Source: an uncultured Pelagibacteraceae bacterium
GTDB taxonomy: Bacteria > Pseudomonadota > Alphaproteobacteria > Pelagibacterales > Pelagibacteraceae
DNA length: 61,080 bases
Reading direction: 5' to 3'
NCBI GenBank assembly: GCA_902633965.1
Contig: CACPID010000006.1
Span: 1-61,080 of the forward strand
In this document: piece by piece, positions 1 to 9,557 of the stretch
How positions within the stretch are numbered: the first letter of the stretch is position 1
Layout: the number at the start of each line of letters is the position of its first letter
Notes under the pieces: model-generated
Database searches by the model: none
What the model saw: the letters and a program-made list of their open reading frames with translations, nothing else
Told to the model about the DNA's origin: nothing
Position numbers and translations under genes: made by a program

Positions 1-108
1 CAAGACGAAACCATTTTTGGTACATTTAAAAAGTGATAGAAGAGTAATTACAATATAAGCCAGATCAAAAAAGAAAAAAAAATCTTTAATTTCCTTAACA
101 AACTCCAT
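1..108 (-). CDS. cvpA: CvpA family membrane protein, N-terminal fragment (cut by window edge)
   Basis: A minus-strand frame opens with ATG at 108-106, directly after the TAA of the exporter gene (109-111), and runs off the left edge after 36 codons. The peptide begins MEFVKEIKDFFFFFDLAYIV and continues into a hydrophobic segment ending CTKNGFVL. The 'D-x-x-Y-hydrophobic...KG(F)' start is typical of CvpA/colicin V production family inner-membrane proteins, which usually precede purF. Zero spacing to the upstream gene suggests translational coupling. Only the first membrane segment is visible, so the family call rests on this short match. Confidence 0.6.
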   Translation of the reverse strand, partial: MEFVKEIKDFFFFFDLAYIVITLLSLFKCTKNGFVL

Positions 109-2511
109 TTAATTTTTTAAATATTCAAAGGGTTTTGAAATAATTATCAATGATGGCAGGAGTGTTAAAACAGAAATCATGGCTAACAGCATTGCAATTC
201 CAGTAAAAACACCAAAATAAATAGTAGGGATGAAATTAGATAACACCAGTATTGAAAAACCAAATACTATAGTTATTGAGGTATTAATTATTGCAACACC
301 AACAGTAGAGTGGCAACGTTCTATAGTCTTGTTATAATCTTTAATATCTGAAAATTCCTCTCTGAATCTGTATATATAGTGAATACTATTATCCACCGCT
401 ATTCCAATTGTGATCGCTGCGATGGTAATTGTCATCATGTCCAAAGGAATTCCCATTATACCAATTATTCCTAAAATAAAAAAAGCAGCAAGAAAATTAG
501 GAACAACTCCTATTATTGATAATTTAACATTTTTAAATAAAATTAAAAACATTACAAATATACCAATCATTACAAAGCCAAGAGTTAAAATTTGTGATTT
601 AAATAAACTTTGCAATAAGTTATTAAATAAAATTAATACACCAGCTAGTTTAAATTCATCTTTCTTTAAGTTTAATTTATTTTCTAAATCATAATTAATT
701 TGTTTTATTAAATCATTACGCCTTAAATCTTTGAGAGAATCTTTAATTCGAAGACTTATTCTAGCTTCATTATCTTTAATTGATATGTAAGGATCTATTA
801 TTTCCTTTTTAATTGTCTCAGGTATTTTTGAGTAGAGCACACCCATTTCTAGAGTTCCAAGCTCTTTATTATTGTTTAAACTTGTTGCAACATCTATAAT
901 TGAGGAAAAAGATAAAACTTTACCAATCGCCGGCAAACCATCCAAATACTTGTGTACTTTATCTATTTTATCAATTTTATCTTTTGTAAACCAATATTTT
1001 TCATCGTTTGCATCCCCATCATTTTCCCAATCGTCAAACTCATCTTTTTCAGAATTTGCAGCATTTTCATCTGAAATTTCACCAAATTTTATAATTATTT
1101 CAAGTGGAGTTGTTCCACCTAATTTTTCATCAATCAACTTCATTCCTCTATAAATTTCTGTTTTTTTGTCGAAGTAGTTAATGAAACTGTTTTCAACCTC
1201 TAACCGTTTGATACCAAAGATACTTAAAATTATTACTAATATTGTAGTTAAAAAAATTAAATTCTTATTATTTATAGATATTTTTGAAAATAAATTTGTA
1301 ATTTTATAGTTATTTACTTCTTCCAAGTTAATATTATTTACGGGTGCAAAACTTAACAAAGTAGGAAGCAACGTGAAAGTTATTAAGAATGAAGTCATTA
1401 ACCCTAAAGTCATCATCCATCCAAAATCAATAATTGGTTTAATTTCACTGAATATTAAAGATAAAAAAGCACACACTGTTGTTAAAACAGTATAAAGAAT
1501 TGGCCAAAACATTTTATGAGTTGTTTTAGATAAAATCTCAAAGTTGCTTAAATTTAAATTATTTTTTCTTAATTGAATAAAACGAGTACTCATGTGTATA
1601 TTCATCGCCATTGTAAGAATTAACATTAACGCTATAAAATTCGAGGATATCACTGTTACTTTCCAACCCAATAAACCTAACAACCCTGTCATAATAATTA
1701 CGGAGAATACACAGCTGCTTATTGGCACTAAAACCCAAATTAATTTTCTAAATACAAACCATAAAGTTGCAATGATAAATAAAAAAACTCCTAGTCCAAA
1801 TACTATAATATCACTTTTTATAAATGACATCATGTCATCTGCTATCATAGGTATACCACCTAAAAATATTTTAGCATCTTTGCTGTAAGTTTTTATGACA
1901 TCCCTAATTTCAATTATATTTTCATGATTCTTTTTTTTTAAATAATCTTTATATTCTTCAATTTCTTTTTTACTCGAGGTCATTAAATTTTGGAGTTGAT
2001 TATCTTTTTTTAAGTAAACAATTATTCCTGTGGTTGTGCCATCCTCACTAATTACAAAGTTTCTAAAAACTGGGCTATTTATTATTTCATTAAATCCTCT
2101 ATCTTTATCTACCTTTTCATCTTTTAATGTTACAAAGTTTTTAAGCCTTTCTTGAAGGGGAGCCTCAGAGTTGTTTAGCAAAGGTATATCAAGAATAGTC
2201 ACAACATTATGCACCCAATCTAAGCTTTGAATTTTATATTTTAGGCTTAAAAGATTGTTGATAGTAGTTTGAGAAGTGATTGGTTCTTTTGGAGCATATG
2301 TTAGGACTAGAAACTCTTTTGCTCCATATCTATCATTAATCTCTCTTAAATATTCTAAATCTGGATCACCTTCAATTAACAATGTATCTGATGAAGCATC
2401 CAACCTAAAATCCTTTGAGGAATATCCAAAAAAAGCTAGTAATAAGATTAGGCTTAAAAATACAAATTTGGGTTTTTTCAGAATAATATTATTGTAAAAA
2501 TCGGCGAACAT
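109..2511 (-). CDS. MMPL/RND-superfamily exporter, 800 aa
   Basis: Large inner-membrane protein with the duplicated RND layout: an N-terminal membrane helix (about residues 15-32), a periplasmic region, a bundle of hydrophobic segments (about 235-400), a second helix near 420, a second periplasmic region holding an acidic stretch (EKDEFDDWENDGDANDEK), and a final helix bundle (about 640-795). The second bundle contains a GIAVDNSIHYIYRFREE motif typical of MMPL/SSD-type exporters. Such proteins move lipids or other hydrophobic substrates; the substrate here is unknown. No membrane-fusion or outer-membrane partner is adjacent. It lies 23 bp after dnaB and abuts cvpA, so it is probably cotranscribed with both. 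Confidence 0.85.
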   Translation of the reverse strand: MFADFYNNIILKKPKFVFLSLILLLAFFGYSSKDFRLDASSDTLLIEGDPDLEYLREINDRYGAKEFLVLTYAPKEPITSQTTINNLLSLKYKIQSLDWVHNVVTILDIPLLNNSEAPLQERLKNFVTLKDEKVDKDRGFNEIINSPVFRNFVISEDGTTTGIIVYLKKDNQLQNLMTSSKKEIEEYKDYLKKKNHENIIEIRDVIKTYSKDAKIFLGGIPMIADDMMSFIKSDIIVFGLGVFLFIIATLWFVFRKLIWVLVPISSCVFSVIIMTGLLGLLGWKVTVISSNFIALMLILTMAMNIHMSTRFIQLRKNNLNLSNFEILSKTTHKMFWPILYTVLTTVCAFLSLIFSEIKPIIDFGWMMTLGLMTSFLITFTLLPTLLSFAPVNNINLEEVNNYKITNLFSKISINNKNLIFLTTILVIILSIFGIKRLEVENSFINYFDKKTEIYRGMKLIDEKLGGTTPLEIIIKFGEISDENAANSEKDEFDDWENDGDANDEKYWFTKDKIDKIDKVHKYLDGLPAIGKVLSFSSIIDVATSLNNNKELGTLEMGVLYSKIPETIKKEIIDPYISIKDNEARISLRIKDSLKDLRRNDLIKQINYDLENKLNLKKDEFKLAGVLILFNNLLQSLFKSQILTLGFVMIGIFVMFLILFKNVKLSIIGVVPNFLAAFFILGIIGIMGIPLDMMTITIAAITIGIAVDNSIHYIYRFREEFSDIKDYNKTIERCHSTVGVAIINTSITIVFGFSILVLSNFIPTIYFGVFTGIAMLLAMISVLTLLPSLIIISKPFEYLKN

Positions 2512-2534
2512 TTATTAGTTATTTATATTTTAAA

Positions 2535-3950
2535 TTAACTAATTTGAGTATCTTTAAATTTGGTAAACATTGCCTCAAATTCCAACATAATATTTCCAGT
2601 TGGTCCATGTCTTTGCTTACCTATTATAATTTCAGCTAGATTGGAAACTTCGTTCATTTTTGCTTGCCATTCAGCATGTTCAACAGTCGCAGGTCTTGGT
2701 TGTTTTCTCTCCAAGTAATATGCCTCTCTATAAACAAACATAACTACATCTGCATCTTGCTCTATTGAGCCAGACTCTCTAAGGTCTGATAGTTGAGGCT
2801 TTTTATCGTCTCTTTGTTCAACAGCTCTTGAAAGTTGTGATAAAGCTAATACAGGAACGGATAATTCTTTTGCAAGTGCTTTTAAACCTTGAGTAATCTC
2901 TGAGATTTCTTGAACACGGCCATCCTTTGTATTAACTGCTCTCATTAACTGAATATAATCAATTACGATAAGATCTAAGTTGTGTATTCTCTTAATCCTC
3001 CTAGCTCTATTACTTAAAGCGGCAATACTTATTGCAGGTGTTTCATCAATGAATAAAGGTAATTCTGATATATTTTTAGAGGTTTCTATAAATTTATCAA
3101 ATTGTTCCTCGGAAATTCTCCCTCTTCTTATATCGTTGGATTTAATTCTAGATTGCTCGGCAAGTATTCTCGTTGAAAGCTGCTCTGAAGACATCTCAAG
3201 TGAAAAAAAAGCAACAGATGATTTTTTTCCACTCTCTTGAAGCTTTTGCGCAGCATTAAAAGCTATATTTGTGGCAAGTGCGGTTTTACCCATTGAGGGC
3301 CTACCTGCAATTATTACTAGATCTGATTTGTGAAGACCACCCAGTCTATCATCTAAATCTCTTAAACCAGTAGGAACACCAACAATACCCTCCTCATTTT
3401 TATAAGCGTTAGAAGCCATTTCAATTGTCATTTTCATAGCTTCATCAAATTTAATTAATGAAGAATTAAAAGATCCTCTTTCAGCCAAATCGAATAAAAA
3501 TTTTTCTGAATTTTCAATTATATTTTGCCCATTGATGTTTAAATCATTTAATTTTGCACTTTCAATAGTACTCTCAGAAATTTTTATTAATTCCCTCCTT
3601 ACAAACATGTCATAAATAATTTTTGAATATTCAATTGCTTGTCTTAGTGATGTAGAAAATTTTGTAACTTTAACTAAATAATCTGGAACATTAATTTCAT
3701 CTTTTTCTTTTTCAAAATAGTTTTTTAAAGTAATTGGATTTGCTAGCATACCTTTAAAAATTAGCTGTTCTATAGCTGCAAAGATTTTTTGGTGCATAGG
3801 ATCATAGAAATTGCTGCTTGAAACAATTGTGTTCACATCATCAAAGATTTCATTACTTAACAATATTGAACCTAAAACTGATTGTTCGGCTTCAATATTA
3901 TTTGGTAATTCTTTAAAAGTATTTGAAATAACACTTAAATTATTTTCCAT
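2535..3950 (-). CDS. dnaB: Replicative DNA helicase DnaB
   Basis: Hexameric helicase that unwinds DNA at the replication fork and recruits primase. At 471 aa it is normal length. The N-terminal all-helical domain begins with PNNIEAEQSVLGSIL. The RecA-like C-terminal domain has Walker A GRPSMGKTA (about residues 216-224), Walker B LDLIVIDYIQLM, and the DLRESGSIEQDADVV signature. No intein is present. It follows rplI, rpsR and rpsF on the same strand, a widespread bacterial gene order, with a 69 bp gap after rplI. Confidence 0.97.
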   Translation of the reverse strand: MENNLSVISNTFKELPNNIEAEQSVLGSILLSNEIFDDVNTIVSSSNFYDPMHQKIFAAIEQLIFKGMLANPITLKNYFEKEKDEINVPDYLVKVTKFSTSLRQAIEYSKIIYDMFVRRELIKISESTIESAKLNDLNINGQNIIENSEKFLFDLAERGSFNSSLIKFDEAMKMTIEMASNAYKNEEGIVGVPTGLRDLDDRLGGLHKSDLVIIAGRPSMGKTALATNIAFNAAQKLQESGKKSSVAFFSLEMSSEQLSTRILAEQSRIKSNDIRRGRISEEQFDKFIETSKNISELPLFIDETPAISIAALSNRARRIKRIHNLDLIVIDYIQLMRAVNTKDGRVQEISEITQGLKALAKELSVPVLALSQLSRAVEQRDDKKPQLSDLRESGSIEQDADVVMFVYREAYYLERKQPRPATVEHAEWQAKMNEVSNLAEIIIGKQRHGPTGNIMLEFEAMFTKFKDTQIS

Positions 3951-4019
3951 GAGTATTCATCTTATACAATTGAAATAAATATTGAATAAAAAAAAATGGA
4001 TGGGGATAATGATGTATAA

Positions 4020-4478
4020 TTATTGAATAACTTCAGCAGGTATTACTTTAACTTTAATTTCTGCCTGAACCTCTGAGTGTAAATTTATATTTACTTTAAA
4101 TTCACCTAAGGATTTAATATCTTCCATTAGTTGTATCATGGAAGGTGCAATTTCTATGCCATTCTTATCCTTTATAATTTTAGAAATTTCAGTTGGTTTA
4201 ACAGAACCATAAAGCTCTTTATTTTCTGTGCTTAGTTTTTTAATTACATATTCTTTTAACTTAATTTTATCAAATATGTCTTTTGCAACTTTTTTCTTTT
4301 CTAAATCTTTTTTACTCAATTCGTTTTTAATTTTTTCTACCTCTTTAATATTTTCTTTAGACGCATATAGTGCTTTTTTATTTGCTATAAGAAAATTTCT
4401 AGCAAATCCACGTTTTACATCAATTACTTCTCCAATCGATCCAATTTTTCTTAAATTCTCTAATAGTATTACTTTCAT
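4020..4478 (-). CDS. rplI: 50S ribosomal protein bL9
   Basis: Two-domain protein at the base of the L1 stalk. The N-terminal motif [30 protein letters not shown] is diagnostic: bL9 carries the V-x-V-x-x-GYxRNFL type sequence with GYARN here replaced by GFARN. A lysine-rich connecting helix follows (about residues 45-75), then the C-terminal rRNA-binding domain. Length 152 aa matches the family (about 149 in E. coli). Its start overlaps the rpsR stop by one base, so the two are translationally coupled in the rpsF-rpsR-rplI operon. Confidence 0.96.
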   Translation of the reverse strand: MKVILLENLRKIGSIGEVIDVKRGFARNFLIANKKALYASKENIKEVEKIKNELSKKDLEKKKVAKDIFDKIKLKEYVIKKLSTENKELYGSVKPTEISKIIKDKNGIEIAPSMIQLMEDIKSLGEFKVNINLHSEVQAEIKVKVIPAEVIQ

Positions 4479-4750
4479 TATATCAACGCTAGGTTTCTTG
4501 CTCTCTTAATCGACAATGATAACTCTCTTTGTTTTTTCTGGCTAATATTTGTTATCCTTGATGGTAATATTTTTCCATTTTCGGAAACATACTTTTTTAA
4601 TAGCCTAATATTTTTATAATCTACCACAGGTGCACCTTTGGCAGAAAGTGGACATGCTTTTTTAAATTTATATTTATTTGGTTGAAAAATACTTAATTTA
4701 GCGAAATTACTTTGAGATTTTTTTTTATTTCCTGATTTTTTTTTCTGCAC
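4478..4750 (-). CDS. rpsR: 30S ribosomal protein bS18
   Basis: Small-subunit protein that pairs with bS6 on the platform. The core contains [36 protein letters not shown], the standard S18 sequence with the K(I/L)xPxRITG-like motif. At 90 aa it is longer than E. coli S18 (75 aa) because of a lysine-rich N-terminal extension beginning [11 protein letters not shown]. It sits 2 bp after rpsF and overlaps rplI by one base. Confidence 0.95.
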   Translation of the reverse strand: MQKKKSGNKKKSQSNFAKLSIFQPNKYKFKKACPLSAKGAPVVDYKNIRLLKKYVSENGKILPSRITNISQKKQRELSLSIKRARNLALI

Positions 4751-4752
4751 TA

Positions 4753-5115
4753 TTAATTTCCTTCCGATTTTGTTGAGTTTTTCTTGTCTTCAACTTCTTT
4801 TTTTGAAAAATAGTTTGTTTCTAAGTCAAATTTTTTTACTTTAACAGTTAAATATCTTAAAAGATTTTTATCCATACTTTCATTTTTTTCTAAATCATTA
4901 ACTATCTTTGCTGGACCTTCAAATTTAAAATGTATGTAATTACCTTTTTTATTCTTCTTTATTATATAAGATAAATTAATTAATCCCCAATTTTGAGTTT
5001 GAACTACTTTACCATCATTTTTTTCAACTATTTTGGTGTACTTTTCTGTTAATTGTTTAATTTGGGAAGGGCTTACATCCTGTCTTGCTACTATAGTATG
5101 TTCGTATAAGTTCAT
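4753..5115 (-). CDS. rpsF: 30S ribosomal protein bS6
   Basis: Binds bS18 and 16S rRNA on the small-subunit platform. The start is placed at ATG 5115-5113, giving [20 protein letters not shown], the typical N-terminus 'YE...ivr.d.s..q'. A longer in-frame opening to 5163 would add 16 residues that do not resemble the family and would swallow the -10 box. The GxxxLxYxIKKxKxGxYxxxxFE-type motif ([20 protein letters not shown]) is present. The charged C-terminal tail ([16 protein letters not shown]) is typical. First gene of the minus-strand operon running to cvpA. Confidence 0.95.
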   Translation of the reverse strand: MNLYEHTIVARQDVSPSQIKQLTEKYTKIVEKNDGKVVQTQNWGLINLSYIIKKNKKGNYIHFKFEGPAKIVNDLEKNESMDKNLLRYLTVKVKKFDLETNYFSKKEVEDKKNSTKSEGN

Positions 5116-5148
5116 AATTTTAAGTTTAATAAAAAATGAGGATATACT

Positions 5149-5177
5149 ATTATAATTCTTCAATTACAATACTTAAA
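5149..5177 (-). promoter_or_regulatory. Probable sigma70 promoter of the rpsF operon
   Basis: On the minus strand TTTAAG (5177-5172) is followed after 17 bases by a perfect TATAAT (5154-5149), about 34 bases before the rpsF ATG at 5115. This is the only good promoter-like pair in the 89 bp between the divergent rpsF and fabD genes. The -35 box is weak, so this is inferred from spacing and the perfect -10. Confidence 0.5.
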
Positions 5178-5204
5178 ACAATAATAATAAAGATATAAAT
5201 ATAT

Positions 5205-6137
5205 ATGTTTTCTGTAATTTTTCCAGGTCAAGGATCTCAAGTTGTGGGTATGGCTAGTGAACTTCACTCAAAATTTGATTTAGTTAAAAAATATTTTAAA
5301 TATGCAGATGAAATACTAGATTTTCCAATATCCAAAATTATTCTAGAGGGACCAAAAGAAAGCTTGAATCTTACTGAAAATACACAGCCTGCAATTTTTT
5401 TAGTTGGATATTCTATTTTTAATTTAACTAAAAATGAGTTTGGTTGTGATTTAAATAAAGCAAAATATTTTGCAGGTCATTCTGTGGGTGAATATACAGC
5501 CTTGGCATCAGCGGGAGTTATTAAATTTGAAGATACGATTAGGCTCCTTAAGCTTAGAGGAAATGCAATGCAATCAGCAATTCCTAAAGGAGAAGGAGGA
5601 ATGGTTGCAGTTCTTGGCTCGGACCTTTTAGATATTGAAAATTTAATTAATGAAAAAAAATATAAGTGTTTCATCGCAAATGATAATTCTAATGGACAGT
5701 TAGTAATTAGTGGTAGAATTGATGATTTAAATAAATTTATTAATGATCTAAAAAATTTGCGTATAAAAAACATTACTTTACCAGTAAGTGGTCCATTTCA
5801 TTGTGAATTAATGAATAAAGCAACAATTATAATGGAGTCAGAAATAAATAAATTAGAATTGAATAATAATAAAAATATTTTCATTTCAAATGTGACTGCG
5901 AATGAAATGCAAAATACTAATGAAATAAAAAATCTACTTATTAAACAAATTGAAAGCAGAGTAAGATGGAGAGAGAGCATTTTTTATATGATTAAAAATG
6001 GAGTAAATCATTTTATAGAAATAGGCCCAGGAAAAGTGTTGTCCGGTCTTATAAAAAGAATTGACAAAACAGTAATAATTGATGCAATTAATAATGAGGA
6101 GGATATAAAGAATATAAAGAAAGATGATAAATTTTAG
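5205..6137 (+). CDS. fabD: Malonyl-CoA:ACP transacylase FabD
   Basis: Loads malonyl groups from CoA onto ACP for fatty acid synthesis in the cytosol. The GQGSQ motif is at residues 8-12. The nucleophile Ser93 lies in GHSVGE and the partner His199 in GPFH. The C-terminal EIGPGKVLSGLIKRI is also typical. Length 310 aa is normal. It overlaps fabG by 14 bp and heads a fabD-fabG-acpP cluster, divergent from rpsF. Confidence 0.97.
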   Translation: MFSVIFPGQGSQVVGMASELHSKFDLVKKYFKYADEILDFPISKIILEGPKESLNLTENTQPAIFLVGYSIFNLTKNEFGCDLNKAKYFAGHSVGEYTALASAGVIKFEDTIRLLKLRGNAMQSAIPKGEGGMVAVLGSDLLDIENLINEKKYKCFIANDNSNGQLVISGRIDDLNKFINDLKNLRIKNITLPVSGPFHCELMNKATIIMESEINKLELNNNKNIFISNVTANEMQNTNEIKNLLIKQIESRVRWRESIFYMIKNGVNHFIEIGPGKVLSGLIKRIDKTVIIDAINNEEDIKNIKKDDKF

Positions 6138-6858
6138 TAAAAAAAAAATTATAATAACTGGTGCAACTGGTGGTATTGGAAATGAATTAGTTAAAAAATT
6201 TATTACTTTGAAAGGTGAGGTTTTAGCAACAGGAACAAATGAAGAAAAATTAGAAAATTTGAAAAAAAATTATCCATTAGTTGAAACTCTTAAATTTGAT
6301 ATTTCAAAACATTCTGAAATTGAAAGTTTTATTGAACAGGCTCATTCGAAACTTAATGGCTTAGATATTTTGATAAATAATGCAGGTATCACATTGGATA
6401 ATTTATCTTTAAGAATGAAAAATAATGAGTGGCAAAAAGTTATAGATATTAATTTATCATCAACATTTTATATTTGCAAACATGCTCTAAAAAAAATGCT
6501 AAAAAACAAATTTGGAAGAATAATAAATATTACATCTATTGTTGGACATACTGGAAACATAGGACAAGCTAACTATACAGCGTCTAAAGCAGGTATGGTT
6601 GCTATGTCAAAGAGTCTTGCAATAGAGTATGCTAGAAAAAACATTACAATAAATTGTGTATCACCAGGATTTATTCAAACAAATATGACTGATCAAATAA
6701 ACGAAGAGGTAAAAAAAAATCTTATGTCCAGAATTCCCATCAACAGATTAGGAAACGGCGAAGATGTATCTAATTCTGTTGCTTTTTTAGCATCTGATGA
6801 AGCATCTTATATTACTGGCGAAACTATTCATGTTAATGGAGGCATGTATATGGCTTGA
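6124..6858 (+). CDS. fabG: 3-oxoacyl-ACP reductase FabG
   Basis: NADPH-dependent short-chain dehydrogenase of fatty acid elongation. The Rossmann TGATGGIG motif is at residues 12-19 and NNAG at 85-88. The catalytic Ser138, Tyr151 and Lys155 lie in the ITS and YTASK motifs. The ending GETIHVNGGMYM matches FabG. At 244 aa it is standard. Its ATG lies inside the 3' end of fabD, so translation is likely coupled. Confidence 0.96.
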   Translation: MINFSKKKIIITGATGGIGNELVKKFITLKGEVLATGTNEEKLENLKKNYPLVETLKFDISKHSEIESFIEQAHSKLNGLDILINNAGITLDNLSLRMKNNEWQKVIDINLSSTFYICKHALKKMLKNKFGRIINITSIVGHTGNIGQANYTASKAGMVAMSKSLAIEYARKNITINCVSPGFIQTNMTDQINEEVKKNLMSRIPINRLGNGEDVSNSVAFLASDEASYITGETIHVNGGMYMA

Positions 6859-6882
6859 CAAAGTTGAGTAATAATCTAATAA
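6855..6882 (+). promoter_or_regulatory. Probable promoter for acpP
   Basis: A consensus -35 TTGACA (6855-6860) overlaps the fabG stop codon and is followed after 16 bases by TAATAA (6877-6882). The acpP start is at 6911, with an AAAGGA Shine-Dalgarno just upstream. A private promoter would let acpP, usually very abundant, exceed the fabD-fabG level. Inferred from sequence only. Confidence 0.5.
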
Positions 6883-6910
6883 CAAAAAATATAACAAAAA
6901 AAGGATTTAT

Positions 6911-7150
6911 ATGTCTGATGATGTTTCAAGCAAAGTAAAGAAAATAGTTGCTGACCACTTAGGGATTGAGGAGGCTAAAGTTACTGAGGAAGCTAGCTTT
7001 ATAGATGATTTAGGTGCTGATAGTTTAGATACTGTTGAATTAGTAATGGCTTTTGAAGAGGAATTTGGTTCTGAAATTTCTGATAGTGAAGCTGAGAAGA
7101 TTCTTACAGTTGGAGATGCAATTAAATTTATTGAGAGCAAAAGTAACTAA
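6911..7150 (+). CDS. acpP: Acyl carrier protein
   Basis: Carries growing acyl chains on 4'-phosphopantetheine. The attachment site is Ser38 in [19 protein letters not shown], the canonical DSL helix. The protein is 79 aa and highly acidic, as expected. It has a good AAAGGA ribosome-binding site and probably its own promoter. Only 13 bp separate its stop from gmk; fabF, which normally follows acpP, is absent here. Confidence 0.97.
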   Translation: MSDDVSSKVKKIVADHLGIEEAKVTEEASFIDDLGADSLDTVELVMAFEEEFGSEISDSEAEKILTVGDAIKFIESKSN

Positions 7151-7163
7151 TATTTAAATACGG

Positions 7164-7802
7164 ATGTCATCACAAAATGATGGGATAATAGTTATATTGT
7201 CTTCGCCATCTGGTGCTGGAAAAACTACATTAGTAAAGTTACTATCAGAAAAAAAAAACTTTAATATTTCAGTCTCACATACAACTAGAAAACCAAGAAG
7301 TAATGAAACTAATGGTAAAGATTATTTCTTTGTTAATAATGCTGATTTTGAAAACTTAATCAAAAATAATCAATTTTTAGAATATGCTAAGGTTTTTAAT
7401 AATCTTTATGGCACTTCAAAAAAACCAGTTATTGACCTCTTGAGTTTAGGCAAAAACGTAATATTTGATATTGATTGGCAAGGGACAAGACAAATAAAAT
7501 CTCAAAATATTAAATATAAAATAATTACTTTTTTTGTATTACCACCTAGTAAGCAAGTTCTTTTTGAAAGACTAAGTAATAGAGATATGAAAGATAAGCT
7601 TATAGCATCAGAGAGAATGAAAGATTTTTACAAAGATGTAAAGCATTGGGAAGATTATGATTATGTTGTTATTAATGATGATTTAAATAAATGTTATAAT
7701 GAAATCAGTCAACTAATTGATTTATCTTTAGATAAGAATAATAAGAAATTTTATTACAATAAAAAAAAAATTTCAGACCATATAAATAAATTAATTAACT
7801 AA
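7164..7802 (+). CDS. gmk: Guanylate kinase
   Basis: Phosphorylates GMP to GDP. The P-loop is [10 protein letters not shown] (residues 13-22), followed by the GMP-binding segment with [20 protein letters not shown] and the [11 protein letters not shown] motif. At 212 aa it is typical. The stop overlaps the convergent rsmA stop by 3 bases. The gene directly follows acpP; the usual genes in between in alphaproteobacteria (fabF, mltG, yicC) are not here. Confidence 0.95.
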   Translation: MSSQNDGIIVILSSPSGAGKTTLVKLLSEKKNFNISVSHTTRKPRSNETNGKDYFFVNNADFENLIKNNQFLEYAKVFNNLYGTSKKPVIDLLSLGKNVIFDIDWQGTRQIKSQNIKYKIITFFVLPPSKQVLFERLSNRDMKDKLIASERMKDFYKDVKHWEDYDYVVINDDLNKCYNEISQLIDLSLDKNNKKFYYNKKKISDHINKLIN

Positions 7803-8596
7803 TTTTTTTCTTCATATTTTGAAACCAAATCGCAGTATGTTTGAATATCAAGATTTTGAGGACGCAAGTCTAGATTAATATTGAGTTCATTCAAAATCTT
7901 AATATTATTTTTAAAAATATAATTTATAGATTTTCTTATTTTTTTTCTTCTTTGATTGAATAATATTCGTGTAATTTTTTCTAAATTTTTAGAGTCCCTG
8001 AAGTGAAATCGTTGTATTTTATCTCTAAACAATAACAATGAACTTTCAACTTTTGGTCTTGGAGAAAAAGAACTTGCTTTAATATCAAACAGTTTTTGTA
8101 TCTGAAATCTCCAATTTGACAATATTGATAAACGACCGTAATCCTTTGAATTAACTTTTGCTAATATCCGGTTTGCCATTTCTTTTTGAAACATAAAAAT
8201 TAAAGCTTTAAAACTAAAATTATTATCTAGTATAAATTTTACTAAAATTTGTGAGGATATGTTATAAGGCAAATTACCAATTATAATTGTATTTTTATTA
8301 AATATCTTATAATTAAAAAAGTTAAGAATATCTTCATTTATGATTTCAGCTTTACCAAAATATTTATCCAATAAATTTTTTGATAGCTCTTTATCTTTTT
8401 CTATGGCAAAAATCTTTTTTGGATTTTTTTTTATTAAATAATCAGTAAGATTTCCTGTACCTGGTCCAATTTCAATTATTTCAGTTTCACTATTAATAAT
8501 ATTTATTTCAACTATTTTTTTTAATATATTTTCATCAACTAAAAAGTTTTGACCGAGACTTTTTTTTGCTCTTTTTTTAACTAATTTTTTTTGCAA
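7799..8596 (-). CDS. rsmA: 16S rRNA (adenine1518/1519-N6) dimethyltransferase
   Basis: KsgA-type SAM-dependent enzyme that dimethylates two adenines near the 3' end of 16S rRNA late in small-subunit assembly. Motifs: GQNFLVD (residues 15-21), SAM-binding EIGPGTGNL (42-50) and catalytic NLPYNIS (108-114). Length 265 aa is normal. Its start overlaps the 3' end of pdxA by 20 bp. The surA-pdxA-rsmA order is conserved in many proteobacteria. Confidence 0.95.
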   Translation of the reverse strand: MQKKLVKKRAKKSLGQNFLVDENILKKIVEINIINSETEIIEIGPGTGNLTDYLIKKNPKKIFAIEKDKELSKNLLDKYFGKAEIINEDILNFFNYKIFNKNTIIIGNLPYNISSQILVKFILDNNFSFKALIFMFQKEMANRILAKVNSKDYGRLSILSNWRFQIQKLFDIKASSFSPRPKVESSLLLFRDKIQRFHFRDSKNLEKITRILFNQRRKKIRKSINYIFKNNIKILNELNINLDLRPQNLDIQTYCDLVSKYEEKN

Positions 8597-9557
8597 AATT
8601 AATTGCCTCTATTAAACTAATTGGACTAGATAGATTTTTTCCAATCATTAAGTTATTTGTTCCATGATCTGGAGTGATTCTTAAAAAAGGTAGTCCTAAA
8701 GTAATATTTATGGCATTAAAACCATATAGAGTCTTTATTGGTGTAAGAACTTGATCGTGATACATGCCAAATATTACATCAAATCTATTTAAATTGTTTT
8801 TCAAAAAGATCGTGTCAGCAGCATAGGGACCTTTTATTTTTATACCTTTGCTTTTTAATTTTTTAACTGCTGGCTTTATAATCTTTTCATCTTCTGAAAA
8901 TTTATCAGTGGTTTCACAATGTGGGTTCAAACCTGTTATACCAATTTTCACTTTTTTTTTAAAATAGTATTTATAGAAGTTGTGAATTGTACTAACATGC
9001 TTAATAATTTTATTTTTAGTTATTTTTTTGAAAATTTTTTTTAAAGGCAAATGAGTTGTTAATGGACATACAGCTAGATCCTTATTGTAAATCAACATCA
9101 CTTCTTTACCCTTAGAATTAGTTTTTTGGGCAAAATATTCAGTCATACCAAGAAATTTTTTTTGTAAAAAATGTTTCTTCGATATAGGACCATTTATCAA
9201 TATTTTAATATTATTTTTCTTAATTATAGAGAGAGCAATATTTATACAATTCTCGATATATGGTTTGGATTTGTTTGAAATTTTATCAAATGTTTTTTTT
9301 AATCTAAAATTAACATTGATTAAATTTATTTTTTTATTGGTAAGCTCTTTGATATTTAAATTAGACTTAGTTACATCTATAATTTTATATTTGTATTTTA
9401 ATTTGTTCATTTGTTTAACCAATAGTTTCTTTGAGCAAATTAAAATAATTGGATTTTTTAATTTTTTTATCTTTTTTTCTTTGAGTGATTTTAAGTAAAT
9501 CTCAAGAAAAACACTATATGGTTCACCAGCTACTATTAAAATTGGTTTAGTTGTCAT
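8577..9557 (-). CDS. pdxA: 4-hydroxythreonine-4-phosphate dehydrogenase PdxA
   Basis: NAD-dependent oxidation step in de novo pyridoxal 5'-phosphate synthesis (DXP-dependent route). Expected metal-binding histidine motifs are visible: TTHLPL mid-protein, NPHCETTDKFSEDE, and MYHDQVLTPIKTL near the C-terminus followed by TPDHGT. At 326 aa the length is right. The N-terminal third is unusually lysine-rich. It overlaps surA by 11 bp and rsmA by 20 bp. Confidence 0.92.
   Translation of the reverse strand: MTTKPILIVAGEPYSVFLEIYLKSLKEKKIKKLKNPIILICSKKLLVKQMNKLKYKYKIIDVTKSNLNIKELTNKKINLINVNFRLKKTFDKISNKSKPYIENCINIALSIIKKNNIKILINGPISKKHFLQKKFLGMTEYFAQKTNSKGKEVMLIYNKDLAVCPLTTHLPLKKIFKKITKNKIIKHVSTIHNFYKYYFKKKVKIGITGLNPHCETTDKFSEDEKIIKPAVKKLKSKGIKIKGPYAADTIFLKNNLNRFDVIFGMYHDQVLTPIKTLYGFNAINITLGLPFLRITPDHGTNNLMIGKNLSSPISLIEAINFAKKIS

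Noticed and set aside
5116..5163. Longer rpsF start at 5163 (16 extra residues)
   Set aside because: The extension is unlike bS6 and would contain the -10 TATAAT; ATG 5115 gives the family-standard N-terminus.
5116..5204. S6:S18-binding mRNA leader upstream of rpsF
   Set aside because: The region is almost pure A/T with no CCG-containing stem, so the known leader motif is not visible.
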